IMG/VR virus record: IMGVR_UViG_3300042691_002428 | Location: 1 to 20,979 of that record | Source: a virus | Reading direction: 5' to 3' (one strand) | DNA length: 20,979 bases | In this document: piece by piece, positions 1 through 10,984 of the stretch | How the letters are laid out: each line of letters opens with the position of its first letter | Numbering within the stretch: position 1 is the first letter of the stretch | Notes under the pieces: generated by a model | The model's input: the letters and a program-made list of their open reading frames with translations, nothing else | Told to the model about the DNA's origin: nothing | The model's database searches: none | Program-made: the position numbers and the translations under genes

Positions 1-62
1 AAGCTTTAGAGCTTGCTGATGAGGCGCAAGCCATTGTCAACGGTAAGGAAGAGGGGGTCTAA
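1..62 (+). CDS. 3' end of an upstream phage gene (partial)
   Basis: A reading frame enters from the left edge and ends at the TAA at 60-62. The last 19 residues read ALELADEAQAIVNGKEEGV. The next gene's ATG follows the stop directly (TAAATG), so the two are probably in one transcript. The fragment is too short to identify. In related phages this place before the capsid genes is usually held by a portal or other packaging gene, but that is context only. Confidence 0.5.
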   Translation, partial: ALELADEAQAIVNGKEEGV

Positions 63-455
63 ATGCCACATATGCTCATGGATCATGAGATTGATCCAAA
101 ACAGAAACTGCTTGATGACTTGGGTGACATTTCTCAGATTGAAATCTTCAATAACAAGCTCTTGGTGGCGGTCTACATCCGCCCGGAAAAGGCAAAAAGC
201 GGCCTTTATCTCCCCGACCAGAACCGTGAGGAAGATAAATTCCAGTCCAAGGTTGGCCTGTTGGTCAAAAAGGGCAACGCCGCTTTTGAGGATGACACTG
301 GTGCATGGTTCAAGGACATTGAGATCAACATGCACGATTGGCTGGTTGTGCGCCCCAGTGATGCTTGGAGCATAACCATTAATGGCGTTCTATGCCGTAT
401 TGTTGAGGATGCGCTGGTCCAAGGCCGCATCCCTCATCCTGACGCCGCTTGGTAA
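63..455 (+). CDS. GroES-like co-chaperonin (phage-encoded)
   Basis: A 130-residue protein that reads as a GroES/Cpn10 fold. After a ~28-residue leader comes a beta strand (NNKLLVAVYIRP, residues 30-41). A flexible segment at about 42-62 follows, with a hydrophobic triplet (GLYLP) where the GroES mobile loop carries its GroEL-binding IVL. Next are the KVGLLVKKG strand and a C-terminal strand pair (DWLVVRP and NGVLCRIVEDALVQGRI). Co-chaperonins of this type cap the host GroEL chamber and help fold capsid proteins; T4 gp31 is the known phage example. No GroEL subunit is in the window, so it would work with host GroEL. A G-rich ribosome site precedes the ATG; M4 and M6 are alternative starts. It sits directly upstream of the capsid block, which fits an assembly role. 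Identity comes from motif reading only. Confidence 0.7.
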   Translation: MPHMLMDHEIDPKQKLLDDLGDISQIEIFNNKLLVAVYIRPEKAKSGLYLPDQNREEDKFQSKVGLLVKKGNAAFEDDTGAWFKDIEINMHDWLVVRPSDAWSITINGVLCRIVEDALVQGRIPHPDAAW

Positions 456-466
456 GGAGATAACCG

Positions 467-1384
467 ATGTCTGGAGAAACCGAACAGTTTCCGCTCGACC
501 TTGGAGATAAGGTAGAGGTTGAGAAAGAGCCGGAAATCGTGCTTTTGGCTGAAGACGAGCCGGAAGTTGAGCCCGAAAAGCCTGCCAAAGCCGCAGTTGA
601 ACCTGACACGGCGATTGAAGAGCTAAATCGGCGGCTGCAAGCTGAACGTCAGGCTCGTGAAGAGGCTGAATCTCGCGCGCGTGAAGCTGCTGCGCGTGCG
701 AATCAGGCTGCTTATGAGGTGGAAGACACCCATTTGCACCTTGTTAAGAGTGCGATTGACACGGTTAAGCGCGATCAGGACATCCTGAAAGCCAACCTGA
801 AAGAAGCGTGGAGTATTGGCGACTACGACAAAGCCGCCGAATACCAAGAAATCATGTCTGTGAACGCCGCCAAGCTGCTTCAGCTTGAAAACGGCTTTCA
901 GGAAATGCAGGCGCGGCCCCGCACGGAGCCTTCTCGCCCCGCAGCGCCGGCCCAGCAGAGCGGTCCTGACATTGACAGCCTGATCCAGCGCGTAACGCCG
1001 CTGTCAGCGCAGTGGTTGCAGAGCAATCGTGACCATCTGAAGGACTCCCGCTCATTCCGCATCATGGCGAGGGCTCACGAGGACGCTATTGACCATGGGA
1101 TTATCCCTGAATCGGATGATTACTTCCGATTTGTGGAAAACCGCCTTGGCATTAAGGGCGATTCTGCCCCGCCAGATGTCGCCATGTCCGCTGCTGCGGC
1201 TCCGGTTCAGCGCCGTCAGTCGCCCCCAGCGGCTCCGGTGTCCCGTCAGCCTTCAAATGCTAACGGCAGCAGGCCGCATGTGGTCAAGTTGACGCCTGAG
1301 CAGCGTGAAGCTGCGCGAATCAGTGGCGTCACTGAAGAAGAATACGCCCGTCAGATGCTTAAAGAGCGCAATCGCGTGCATTGA
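467..1384 (+). CDS. acidic coiled-coil protein, candidate capsid scaffold
   Basis: A 305-residue protein with a very acidic N terminus (about residues 1-50, rich in Glu, Asp and Pro). A charged heptad-like helix follows at about 50-80 (NRRLQAERQAREEAESRARE) and further helices to about 150. Then comes a Pro/Ala/Gln-rich linker, a compact segment around 170-230 and a basic C terminus (LKERNRVH). This acidic, helical, low-complexity build with a basic tail, upstream of the major capsid gene, is typical of scaffolding or assembly proteins. I see no specific family signature, so the role is inferred from shape and position. The start is well supported by an AAGGAGA ribosome site just upstream, 11 bases after the previous stop. 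Confidence 0.5.
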   Translation: MSGETEQFPLDLGDKVEVEKEPEIVLLAEDEPEVEPEKPAKAAVEPDTAIEELNRRLQAERQAREEAESRAREAAARANQAAYEVEDTHLHLVKSAIDTVKRDQDILKANLKEAWSIGDYDKAAEYQEIMSVNAAKLLQLENGFQEMQARPRTEPSRPAAPAQQSGPDIDSLIQRVTPLSAQWLQSNRDHLKDSRSFRIMARAHEDAIDHGIIPESDDYFRFVENRLGIKGDSAPPDVAMSAAAAPVQRRQSPPAAPVSRQPSNANGSRPHVVKLTPEQREAARISGVTEEEYARQMLKERNRVH

Positions 1385-1394
1385 GGAGGATTAA

Positions 1395-2000
1395 ATGGAA
1401 GACGCTGCCCAAAATGCGCCTCGCCCGCGTGGTCGCAAGCCAAATTCACAAAAACCTGTCCTGCCAACTCGCCACGTAGGTGTTGAAATGCAGTCAAATG
1501 AGATGGAACGCCCGCCGCTTCGCCCGGCAATGCGTGAAGAAGACCCTCGTGCTTCTGCGGCTCGCCGCGCGGCTGAAATTCGCGGCCATTTGGGCGATTT
1601 GGACGAGGGAACCGACCAGTTTGCTCTGCCGCCGTCGCCGGATGGCTGGACTTACGAGTGGAAGCGCAAGTCCACGCTTGGCGCGGAAGATCACGCCCAT
1701 ATCCTTGCTCTCAAGCGCATGGGTTGGACGGAAGTTCCGGCAGATCGTCATCCTGACGCCATGCCAGATCAGGGCCGCTACTCCACGATTGAACGCAAGG
1801 GCATGATCCTGATGGAGCGCCCGACCGTTATCACTGAAGAGCTTCGCGCTCTTGAGTTGAAGAAGGCTCGCAATCAGGTCCGCGCCAAGGAAGAACAGCT
1901 TAACGGCCCGCCGGAAGGTGGCCTTGGGCACCGCGACCATGCACAGGTCAAGCCCAAGATCAACAAGGGCTACTCTCCGATTGAAGTGCCAAAAGAATGA
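1395..2000 (+). CDS. conserved-type phage protein of unknown function
   Basis: A 201-residue protein that I do not recognise. The N terminus (about 1-60) is Pro/Arg-rich and probably disordered. The middle (about 75-145) looks folded, with several Trp and charged residues (DGWTYEWKRKSTLGAEDH, then LKRMGWTEVP). A charged helix follows (ELRALELKKARNQVRAKEEQ), then a Gly/Pro-rich tail. No signal peptide or membrane segment is visible. It starts 10 bases after the preceding stop behind a GAGGAGG ribosome site, so it is co-translated with the scaffold candidate. It is the last gene before a terminator-like hairpin. A head-assembly or DNA-packaging accessory role is possible from position only. Confidence 0.6.
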   Translation: MEDAAQNAPRPRGRKPNSQKPVLPTRHVGVEMQSNEMERPPLRPAMREEDPRASAARRAAEIRGHLGDLDEGTDQFALPPSPDGWTYEWKRKSTLGAEDHAHILALKRMGWTEVPADRHPDAMPDQGRYSTIERKGMILMERPTVITEELRALELKKARNQVRAKEEQLNGPPEGGLGHRDHAQVKPKINKGYSPIEVPKE

Positions 2001-2007
2001 CATGACA

Positions 2008-2037
2008 GAAGGGCCATCTACGGGTGGCCCTTTACTT
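2008..2037 (+). terminator. rho-independent terminator candidate
   Basis: Arms GGGCCA (2011-2016) and TGGCCC (2025-2030) pair perfectly around an 8-base loop. Two further A-T pairs (2009-2010 with 2031-2032) extend the stem, and a T-rich stretch (TTTACTTTTC) follows. It lies just after the stop at 2000 and separates the early head genes from the capsid genes. Confidence 0.7.
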
Positions 2038-2085
2038 TTCTGTGTTAAGGCGTATTGTCATGTCACGGCCCCCGTATGGAGGCTT

Positions 2086-2105
2086 CCTCTCCCCGGCGCG
2101 AGAGG
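2086..2105 (+). other. small hairpin in the capsid-gene leader
   Basis: CCTCTC (2086-2091) and GAGAGG (2100-2105) form a perfect 6-bp stem with an 8-base GC-rich loop. It has no T-tract, so it is not a classic terminator. It lies in the 173-base gap (2001-2173) before the decoration and capsid genes, where it may be part of a 5' leader. I found no convincing -35/-10 promoter in this gap. Confidence 0.35.
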
Positions 2106-2173
2106 CTTAACTTTCCCGGTTCCTAGTGCCCCCGGTGTGGCATGATGGGACTTCCTGAAAAGGAGGCACCGTC

Positions 2174-2755
2174 ATGGCGAATGCTAATACGCCTTTCGGT
2201 TTTAGCCAGTACAGCGGCACCGGCTCTGCTCCCACCTATGAGCAGATTGCGGTCAAGATCGCCTACAATGCTACGAACATCTTCTACGGCGACCCCGTAG
2301 AGCCCGACACCAACGGCTACGTTGTGCAGGGTGACGGCACGACCGGCAACGCCGGTATTGCTGGCATCTTCGTCGGCTGCAAGTATCTCTCTGTCTCGCA
2401 GAAGCGCGTTGTCTGGTCCAACTACTGGCCCGGTTCTGACGTTGCCTCCAGCCAGACGGTTGAGGGCTACATTGTCAATGACCCGAACGCTAAGTTCCTT
2501 GTCCAGTCCGACTCCACTGGTCTGACGCAGGCTGATGTCAACCTGAACATCGGCTATGCGATTGGCACGGGCAACACCGCTTCTGGCATTTCTGGTGCGT
2601 ATGTCACCGGCGCTGCCACCACGGCGACCCTGCCTTTCCGCGTCATCAGCCTTGTTGTTGATCCGCCGGGCTCTGCTGGCACGGAAGCTGGCGCTTACAA
2701 TCGCGCGATTGTGGCGTTCAACAACGTCGCCACCAAGTCCCTCACGGGCATCTAA
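2174..2755 (+). CDS. capsid-associated structural protein (probable decoration/stabilising protein)
   Basis: A 193-residue protein, poor in charged residues and rich in Gly, Thr, Val and Asn, consistent with an all-beta virion surface protein. It begins MANANTPFGFSQY, a start style I know from phage structural proteins encoded next to major capsid genes. Later parts include KYLSVSQKRVVWSNYWPG (about 74-91) and a beta-rich C-terminal half. No signal peptide or membrane segment is present. A strong AAGGAGG site lies upstream of the ATG. It is followed after 15 bases by the capsid gene, so both should be made in large amounts from the same message. A decoration or stabilising role is inferred from position and composition. 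Confidence 0.6.
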   Translation: MANANTPFGFSQYSGTGSAPTYEQIAVKIAYNATNIFYGDPVEPDTNGYVVQGDGTTGNAGIAGIFVGCKYLSVSQKRVVWSNYWPGSDVASSQTVEGYIVNDPNAKFLVQSDSTGLTQADVNLNIGYAIGTGNTASGISGAYVTGAATTATLPFRVISLVVDPPGSAGTEAGAYNRAIVAFNNVATKSLTGI

Positions 2756-2770
2756 GAGGAGTAAGGACCA

Positions 2771-3676
2771 ATGGCTGTCAATCTTTCGGCTATTAAAGAC
2801 CTTCTCCTCCCCGGCCTCCGTGGGATTGAAGGCAAGTACGAGCAGATTCTGTCTCAGTACGACAAAATCTTCACCAAGCACGACTCCAAGATGGCGCTTG
2901 AGCGCACCGCTGAAATGCGCTTCTTGGGCCTTGCTCAGTTGAAGACTGAAGGCGCGCAGACTGCTTTCGACAACAACGCCGGCGAGCGTTACGTGTACAA
3001 CCAAGAGCATACTGAAATTGCTCTTGGCTACGCGATCACCCGCAAGGCGATTGACGACAACCTCTACAAGACCCAGTTCGCCCCCTCGAACCTTGGCCTG
3101 ATGGAATCTTTCCAGCAGACGAAGGAAATCTACGGCGCGAACGTGCTTAACACCGCTACGACCTACAATGCGTCGGTTGGCGGTGACGGCGTGGCGCTGG
3201 TGTCGGCTTCCCATCCGATTGATGGTGGCACGATCTCCAACTACACGACGAACGAGCTTAACGAGTCTACCCTGCTGAACGCGATGATCGCGATCCGCAC
3301 GAACTTCAAGGACCAAGCCGGTCTGAAGGTGTTCGCGCGTGGCCGTAAGCTCATCGTGCCGGCGGCTCTTGAGCCGGTTGCGATCCGTCTGACGAAGACG
3401 GAACTGCGTCCGGGCACGGCGGACAATGATGTGAACGCGATCATGATGACTGCCGGCGGTCTGCCGGAAGGCTACATGGTCAATGACTTCCTCACGTCTG
3501 CGGCCTCGTGGTTCCTCCTCACGAACATTGATGGCCTCTCCTACATGGAGCGCGTCAAGTTCGAGACCGATATGCAAGTGGACTTCGTGACCGACAACCT
3601 TCTGGTGAAGGGTTACGAGCGTTACAGCTTCGGCTACTACAACTGGCGCGCGATCTACGGCGCGATCCCGTCGTAA
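2771..3676 (+). CDS. major capsid protein (HK97 fold, Mu gpT-like)
   Basis: A 301-residue protein that assembles the icosahedral head shell. The N-terminal helix region (1-60) is followed by a stretch resembling the E-loop (GERYVYNQEHTEIALGYAI, 71-89). The segment ALVSASHPIDGG (142-153) matches the 'A.HP' turn common in Mu gpT-like capsid proteins. KLIVPAALEP (193-202) matches the conserved P-domain strand. The C terminus has ASWFLLTN (245-252) and GYERYSFGYYNWRAIYG (281-297), the closing signature of this group. Length is usual for unprocessed HK97-type capsids, and no separate protease gene is seen here. An AGGAG ribosome site lies just before the ATG, and a strong hairpin terminator follows the stop. 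The scaffold candidate and co-chaperonin upstream fit a head-assembly block. Confidence 0.85.
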   Translation: MAVNLSAIKDLLLPGLRGIEGKYEQILSQYDKIFTKHDSKMALERTAEMRFLGLAQLKTEGAQTAFDNNAGERYVYNQEHTEIALGYAITRKAIDDNLYKTQFAPSNLGLMESFQQTKEIYGANVLNTATTYNASVGGDGVALVSASHPIDGGTISNYTTNELNESTLLNAMIAIRTNFKDQAGLKVFARGRKLIVPAALEPVAIRLTKTELRPGTADNDVNAIMMTAGGLPEGYMVNDFLTSAASWFLLTNIDGLSYMERVKFETDMQVDFVTDNLLVKGYERYSFGYYNWRAIYGAIPS

Positions 3677-3682
3677 GGCAAA

Positions 3683-3709
3683 GGGGCGGGGGCTACGGCT
3701 CCCGCCTTT
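3683..3709 (+). terminator. hairpin terminator after the capsid gene, UACG tetraloop
   Basis: A 9-bp stem, GGCGGGGGC (3685-3693) with GCTCCCGCC (3698-3706), contains a single G-T pair. It is closed by the four bases TACG, giving C(UACG)G in RNA, a member of the very stable UNCG tetraloop class. A short TTT tract follows. It starts a few bases after the capsid stop. It could end transcription or protect the 3' end of the abundant capsid message. Confidence 0.75.
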
Positions 3710-3723
3710 CATCTAGGTTCACC

Positions 3724-3768
3724 GATCTTGTAGACCGGCCTAGCGGACGCTGCACAGACTACAAGATC
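3724..3768 (+). promoter_or_regulatory. perfect 10-bp inverted repeat in the leader of the next structural gene
   Basis: GATCTTGTAG (3724-3733) and CTACAAGATC (3759-3768) are exact reverse complements separated by 25 bases. They end ten bases before an AGGAGG ribosome site (3778-3783). A competing shorter pairing exists: CTAGG (3713-3717) with CCTAG (3739-3743), which encloses the first arm. The layout could be an RNA leader structure or a protein-binding operator. There is no T-tract, so it is not a terminator. Confidence 0.5.
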
Positions 3769-3788
3769 ACATCGTGCAGGAGGGCCTT

Positions 3789-4244
3789 ATGGGCGCTACT
3801 ACTTTTACTGGTCCCATTCGGGCTGGTAACATTCTCAACACGAGCGGCACCACGCTTGGCAAGGACGTTGCGAACGTCGGTTCTGTCGTGATGGCGCAGT
3901 CTTCGCCTGTCACGCAGGCTTCGGGCGCGACCTCCATCGTGATCCCCGCCAACAGCCAGATTCTCTCCATTGACGTTATGGTCACGACGGCTTGGGACGG
4001 CGTTGCCACGACGTTTGGCGTTGGCACGACGGCTTCTGCCACGTTCCTGACCGCCGCTGGCGCGCTTGACGGCGTTGCTGTCGGCCCGCTTGCGGCCACT
4101 CCGGGCACTGACGCTACCCGCGCCGGCAACTGGAATGACGTTGGCACGACGGATCGCAAGATCGCCGTTACCTCCACCAACACCGGCGCTGGCGTCGGCG
4201 TTATCACTGTTACCTACGTTCAGGCCCGCAACCTGACCGCGTAA
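3789..4244 (+). CDS. head surface/decoration-type structural protein
   Basis: A 151-residue protein rich in Thr, Ala, Val and Gly with few charges, predicted all-beta. It begins MGATTFTGPIRAGNILNTSG and has alternating hydrophobic strands such as ATSIVIPANSQILSIDVMV. I recall phage virion proteins with the same 'GPIRAGN' opening encoded beside capsid genes; the exact role (decoration or head fibre) is not settled by sequence. I chose the ATG at 3789, five bases after AGGAGG (3778-3783). A GTG at 3774 is in frame but overlaps that ribosome site. The gene has its own leader with an inverted repeat and lies between two strong hairpins, so its dosage may be set separately from the capsid gene. 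Confidence 0.6.
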   Translation: MGATTFTGPIRAGNILNTSGTTLGKDVANVGSVVMAQSSPVTQASGATSIVIPANSQILSIDVMVTTAWDGVATTFGVGTTASATFLTAAGALDGVAVGPLAATPGTDATRAGNWNDVGTTDRKIAVTSTNTGAGVGVITVTYVQARNLTA

Positions 4245-4265
4245 ACCTAGCCATTGGAGGCTATC

Positions 4266-4529
4266 ATGAAGGGTCGTAATGCTCGCAAGTCCGGTGGCGT
4301 TGTGATGAAGAACAGCGCCCCCACCGATGTGTACGCTGGCGCTAGCTCGGAAGTCGTGAAGGAAGCCAAGGGCGGCACCAACGGCTTCAAGAAGGGCGGC
4401 AAGGCTATGGGCAAGGTCCATGGCGAGGCTGCTAAGATGAACGCTGGTCGCAAGCCCCGTAAGGCTGGCGGCGGTGTCTTCTCGACGGCTTCCACGGGTT
4501 CGCCCCGCAAGGCAAGCTCTCACTACTGA
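4266..4529 (+). CDS. small Lys/Gly-rich basic protein
   Basis: An 87-residue, strongly basic protein full of Lys-Gly and Arg-Lys motifs (FKKGGKAMGKVHGE; AGRKPRKAGGGVF), ending in a Ser-rich tail (SPRKASSHY). It has no hydrophobic core, signal peptide or membrane segment, so it is probably disordered or folds on nucleic acid. The ATG at 4266 follows GGAGG (4256-4260) by five bases; an in-frame TTG at 4254 overlaps that site and is unlikely. Similar Lys/Gly-rich small proteins are often seen near capsid genes of environmental phages. DNA binding inside the head is a reasonable guess but unproven. A strong terminator follows. Confidence 0.6.
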   Translation: MKGRNARKSGGVVMKNSAPTDVYAGASSEVVKEAKGGTNGFKKGGKAMGKVHGEAAKMNAGRKPRKAGGGVFSTASTGSPRKASSHY

Positions 4530-4553
4530 GTAACGCTCCCATTCAGTGGTGGG

Positions 4554-4580
4554 AAACGGGGGCCATTGTGCCCCCGTTTT
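4554..4580 (+). terminator. strong rho-independent terminator
   Basis: AAACGGGGGC (4554-4563) pairs perfectly with GCCCCCGTTT (4570-4579) around the loop CATTGT, and a further T follows. The AT end of the stem supplies both the A-tract and the T-tract, so it may work in both directions. It separates the capsid block from the small-gene block that begins at 4595. Confidence 0.85.
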
Positions 4581-4594
4581 ACTAGGAGGATACA

Positions 4595-4834
4595 ATGCCC
4601 GGCGCATGGACACGCAAAGAAGGCAAAAACCCGGAAGGCGGCTTAAATGAGAAGGGCCGCGCCTCTCTCCGGGCTCAGGGCCATGACATCAAGCGCCCCC
4701 AGCCAGAGGGCGGCTCCCGCAAGGATAGCTTCTGTGCCCGGATGACCGGCATGAAGCGCAAACTGACTGGTTCAGCCAAAGCTGCTGACCCTGACAGCCG
4801 AATCAACAAAGCTCTGCGTAAATGGGATTGCTAA
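4595..4834 (+). CDS. small conserved phage protein, DUF6321-like
   Basis: A 79-residue basic protein. Its features are a GGLNEKGRASLRAQGHDIK stretch (about 15-33), a RKDSFCARMTGMKRKL core (about 42-57) and a C terminus INKALRKWDC. The 'SFCARM(S/T)G' core plus the closing 'K(A/S)LRKW.C' is a pattern I know from small phage proteins of unknown function grouped as DUF6321. The assignment is from memory of the motif, not a search. Two Cys (one in the core, one as the last residue) could bind metal or form a bridge. An AGGAGG site lies just before the ATG. Its function is unknown; the position between capsid and connector genes suggests a virion or assembly role. Confidence 0.6.
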   Translation: MPGAWTRKEGKNPEGGLNEKGRASLRAQGHDIKRPQPEGGSRKDSFCARMTGMKRKLTGSAKAADPDSRINKALRKWDC

Positions 4835-4835
4835 T

Positions 4836-5003
4836 ATGTCTGAGAAACCTTTTTGGGAGAAAGAGGCTCCGAAAGATGCTAAAGTGAAGCATCTGAGCCG
4901 CAAGCAAGTTCAGTCTGCCAAAGCAAAGGCTAGAGCCGCAGGGCGACCCTATCCAAACTTGGTGGACAATGCCGCCGCAGCGCGGGCTGGAAAGGGCAAG
5001 TAA
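4836..5003 (+). CDS. 55-residue basic small protein
   Basis: A short open frame fills the gap between two genes exactly: its ATG lies one base after the previous stop and its TAA is followed at once by the next ATG. The product starts MSEKPFWEKEAPKD, has a Lys/Ala-rich helix (about 20-35), then AGRPYPNLVDNAAAAR and a basic end (AGKGK). The 'AGRPYPNLVDN' segment resembles other small phage proteins I have seen in this place. There is no clear ribosome site, so translation is probably coupled to the upstream gene. Function unknown; the basic charge suggests nucleic-acid contact. Confidence 0.65.
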   Translation: MSEKPFWEKEAPKDAKVKHLSRKQVQSAKAKARAAGRPYPNLVDNAAAARAGKGK

Positions 5004-5330
5004 ATGCAGTACCGCACCATTTCTCTGACCGATGAGGGCCGCAGCGAGATCGTCGCGGTTGATGATTTCCAGACCCCGTTCAATCTCGGTCTTGCGGCCA
5101 ACGTCACGGCTGGTTCGCCCACGTTCAGCATTCAGTTTTCTTTGGATGACCCGAACGCTGTTGGGTATGACAAGGACACGGCTCTGTGGTTCAGTGCAAC
5201 CGGCCTTTCTGGTGTGAGCGCCGATGCGGCTGCGGCTTTGACGGTTCCTTGCCGCGCCATCAGCATTTACATGGCCCCCGGTGTGACCGGTACGGTTGAA
5301 CTTAAAGTCGTGCAGGCTGGCCCCGCTTGA
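5004..5330 (+). CDS. small beta-rich structural protein, unknown
   Basis: A 108-residue protein with alternating hydrophobic residues through most of its length: TFSIQFSLDD (about 39-48), TALWFSATGLSG and a C-terminal VTGTVELKVVQAGPA. This suggests a compact beta sandwich. No signal peptide or membrane segment is visible, and I do not recognise a family. It begins immediately after the stop of the 55-residue gene and is followed after 12 bases by the connector candidate with its own GGAGA ribosome site. A minor virion role (head completion or decoration) is inferred from position. Confidence 0.55.
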   Translation: MQYRTISLTDEGRSEIVAVDDFQTPFNLGLAANVTAGSPTFSIQFSLDDPNAVGYDKDTALWFSATGLSGVSADAAAALTVPCRAISIYMAPGVTGTVELKVVQAGPA

Positions 5331-5342
5331 TAGGAGAGCCTG

Positions 5343-6028
5343 ATGACGACCAGCGGGACGTACACCTTTAATCCGTCTCTGGGCGAATTGACCCTGTATG
5401 CGTACAACCTGATTGGTGTACGCAACACGGCGCTCGTGCAGGAGCATATGGAGACGGCCCGCATGGCGACCAACCTCCTTTTGGCAAGGTGGTCTAACCA
5501 AGGCGTCAATCTGTGGGCGGTTGATCTTCAAACGGTGCCGTTGGTGCAGGGGACATCCTCATACGCCGTGCCGTCTGACACGGTAATGATCTTGGATGCC
5601 TACATCACGATTGCTCAGGGCAATTCAAACACCGACCGTATCATTCTGCCTGTGTCACGCACCGAATATGCGTCCTACCCGAACAAAGAGCAGCAGGGTT
5701 TCCCGACGACCTATTGGTTTGATCGCCTACTTGATCCCACAATCACGCTCTGGCCCGTTCCGGATGGCGGTGAGGCAAGTACGTTAAAGTATTACCGTGT
5801 GCGGCGCTTGCAAGATGCCAGCTACACGGGCGGTCAAAACGTAGAAATCCCGTATTTGTGGCTTGAGGCGTTTGCCTACGGGCTTGCCACGCGGCTGGCG
5901 CAAGTCTGGTCGCCCGACAAAGTTCAGATTATGAAGCCTTTTGCCGACGAGGCGTATCAGATCGCGGCGGATCAGAATACTGAGTACGTTTCTCAGTACA
6001 TTTCTCCGCAAATTCAGGGGTACTTTAG

Positions 6029-6032
<4 letters not shown>
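5343..6032 (+). CDS. head-to-tail connector/adaptor candidate
   Basis: A 229-residue protein of the style seen in podovirus adaptors (P22 gp4, T7 gp11, SU10 adaptor). An N-terminal helical part contains LGELTLYAYNLIGVRNTAL (13-31) and ETARMATNLLLARWSNQGVN. Beta-rich segments follow (TVPLVQGTSSYAVPSDTVMILDAYI), then the typical DPTITLWPVPDGG turn. A C-terminal helical region comes next (EIPYLWLEAFAYGLATRLAQ) and an Asn/Gln-rich tail. Such proteins bind under the portal, close the head and receive the tail. It follows the capsid genes and overlaps the next gene by two bases (GTGA). A second protein with similar features begins at 20568. The family assignment is by pattern and context only. Confidence 0.55.
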
Positions 6033-9846
<3,814 letters not shown>

Positions 9847-9850
<4 letters not shown>

Positions 9851-10983
9851 GCAGTCTTTCGCGCTTCAGCCCTGACTTTACTGCTGGTCAACAGCGGTTC
9901 CACGTCAACAACACAAATACCATCACCGGGTATTTGAAGTGTGACGGCAGCGTTGTGTCGCAGGCTACGTATCCTGAATTGTATGCTCAGATCGGGCTTA
10001 TCCCAGATGGCCCTGTCCTGACTACATGGACCGTAGGAACATCTCCAATAAACAGACCATACACTGCGACATATGGTAATGGTGTGTTTGTTGCTGCTGG
10101 AGATGCCAGTAGCTTAGTTACATCAACTGATGGTGTTACTTGGACTTCCAGAAACCCAAATTTCCCTGCTGGAACAACAGATATATTTGGCTCGGACTTT
10201 GGCGGGGGAATCTTTGTTATTGGAACAGATAACGGCTCCTTAGCTACATCAACTGACGGAGCTACATGGACGCTGAGAACATCAGGCACAACATCCTCAA
10301 TAGAAGCCGTCGCCTATGGCAACTCATTATATGTGATAGCGGGCGCAAATGGTTTTCTTCGCACGTCTACAGACGCGATCACTTGGACCGCAAGAACAAC
10401 AGGAACAACAAAAAAAATAAATGCAGTTAAGTATCTAAATTCTCAATGGGTTTATGTTGGCAATGACAGTACGCTTGCGACATCCACAGATGCCATAACG
10501 TGGACCGCAAGAACGGCTAACGCCTTCTCTTCAAATGTAGCTGCTACCATAAATGACATCGCGTATGGAAACGGTGCTTACGTGTATTGCTCCAGTTCCG
10601 GTATGATGGGCTACTCAACGGATGCTATACGGTGGGTAACAGCTACACTGGCAAGTCCCAGCACAGTTAGGTCTGTTAATTACTTTGGCAATATTTTTGT
10701 TGCTACATTGAACTTTAACAGCCCGTTCGCAGATGCGTATGTTTCTTATGATGGCCTTACATGGTCGTCTGTAACATCTGGGTCGTCTTATAACATTTTT
10801 GATTCTGCTTACAGCGGAACGCGGCTTGTTGCTGTTGCAACCAACGGCTCAAGTGCCGCTACGTTTATGTACGCTGATTACTATACATACTCCTCAACAA
10901 CCAATTTCAAATTACCAACTACGAGTACTGGCATTATATCAGCAAACGCCACAACTCCGGTTGCTTACATCAAGGTGAAGTGA
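9847..10983 (+). CDS. split tail-collar/seven-repeat propeller protein B
   Basis: A 378-residue paralogue of its neighbours. After MSSLSRF and a short lead, TGYLKCDGSVVSQATYPELY (about 28-47) is the collar first half, including the 'CDGS' form usual in tail-collar proteins. Seven propeller-like repeats follow; clear blade ends are TSTDGVTW, TSTDGATW, TSTDAITW (twice), YSTDAIRW and SYDGLTW, and the seventh is degenerate. The end, SSTTNFKLPTTSTG ... VAYIKVK, is the collar second half. The ATG overlaps the preceding stop (ATGA), so translation is coupled. Base composition is AT-richer than the capsid genes. A receptor-binding or adhesion role is inferred from collar plus propeller architecture and the fibre-gene context. 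Confidence 0.7.
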
Positions 10984-10984
10984 C

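Noticed and set aside
2055-2083. Promoter with TTGTCA as -35
   Set aside because: No acceptable -10 element occurs at a 16-18 base spacing; the nearest, GTATGG/TATGGA, is too close.
2123-3712. 529-residue open frame on the minus strand
   Set aside because: It lies antisense to the decoration and capsid genes, which have clear protein motifs and ribosome sites. Its product is Arg/Val/His-rich with no recognisable domain, as expected from a GC-biased shadow frame.
3759-4613. 284-residue open frame on the minus strand
   Set aside because: It is a shadow of two well-supported + strand genes and covers a strong terminator. Its composition is low-complexity Arg/Ala/Ser.
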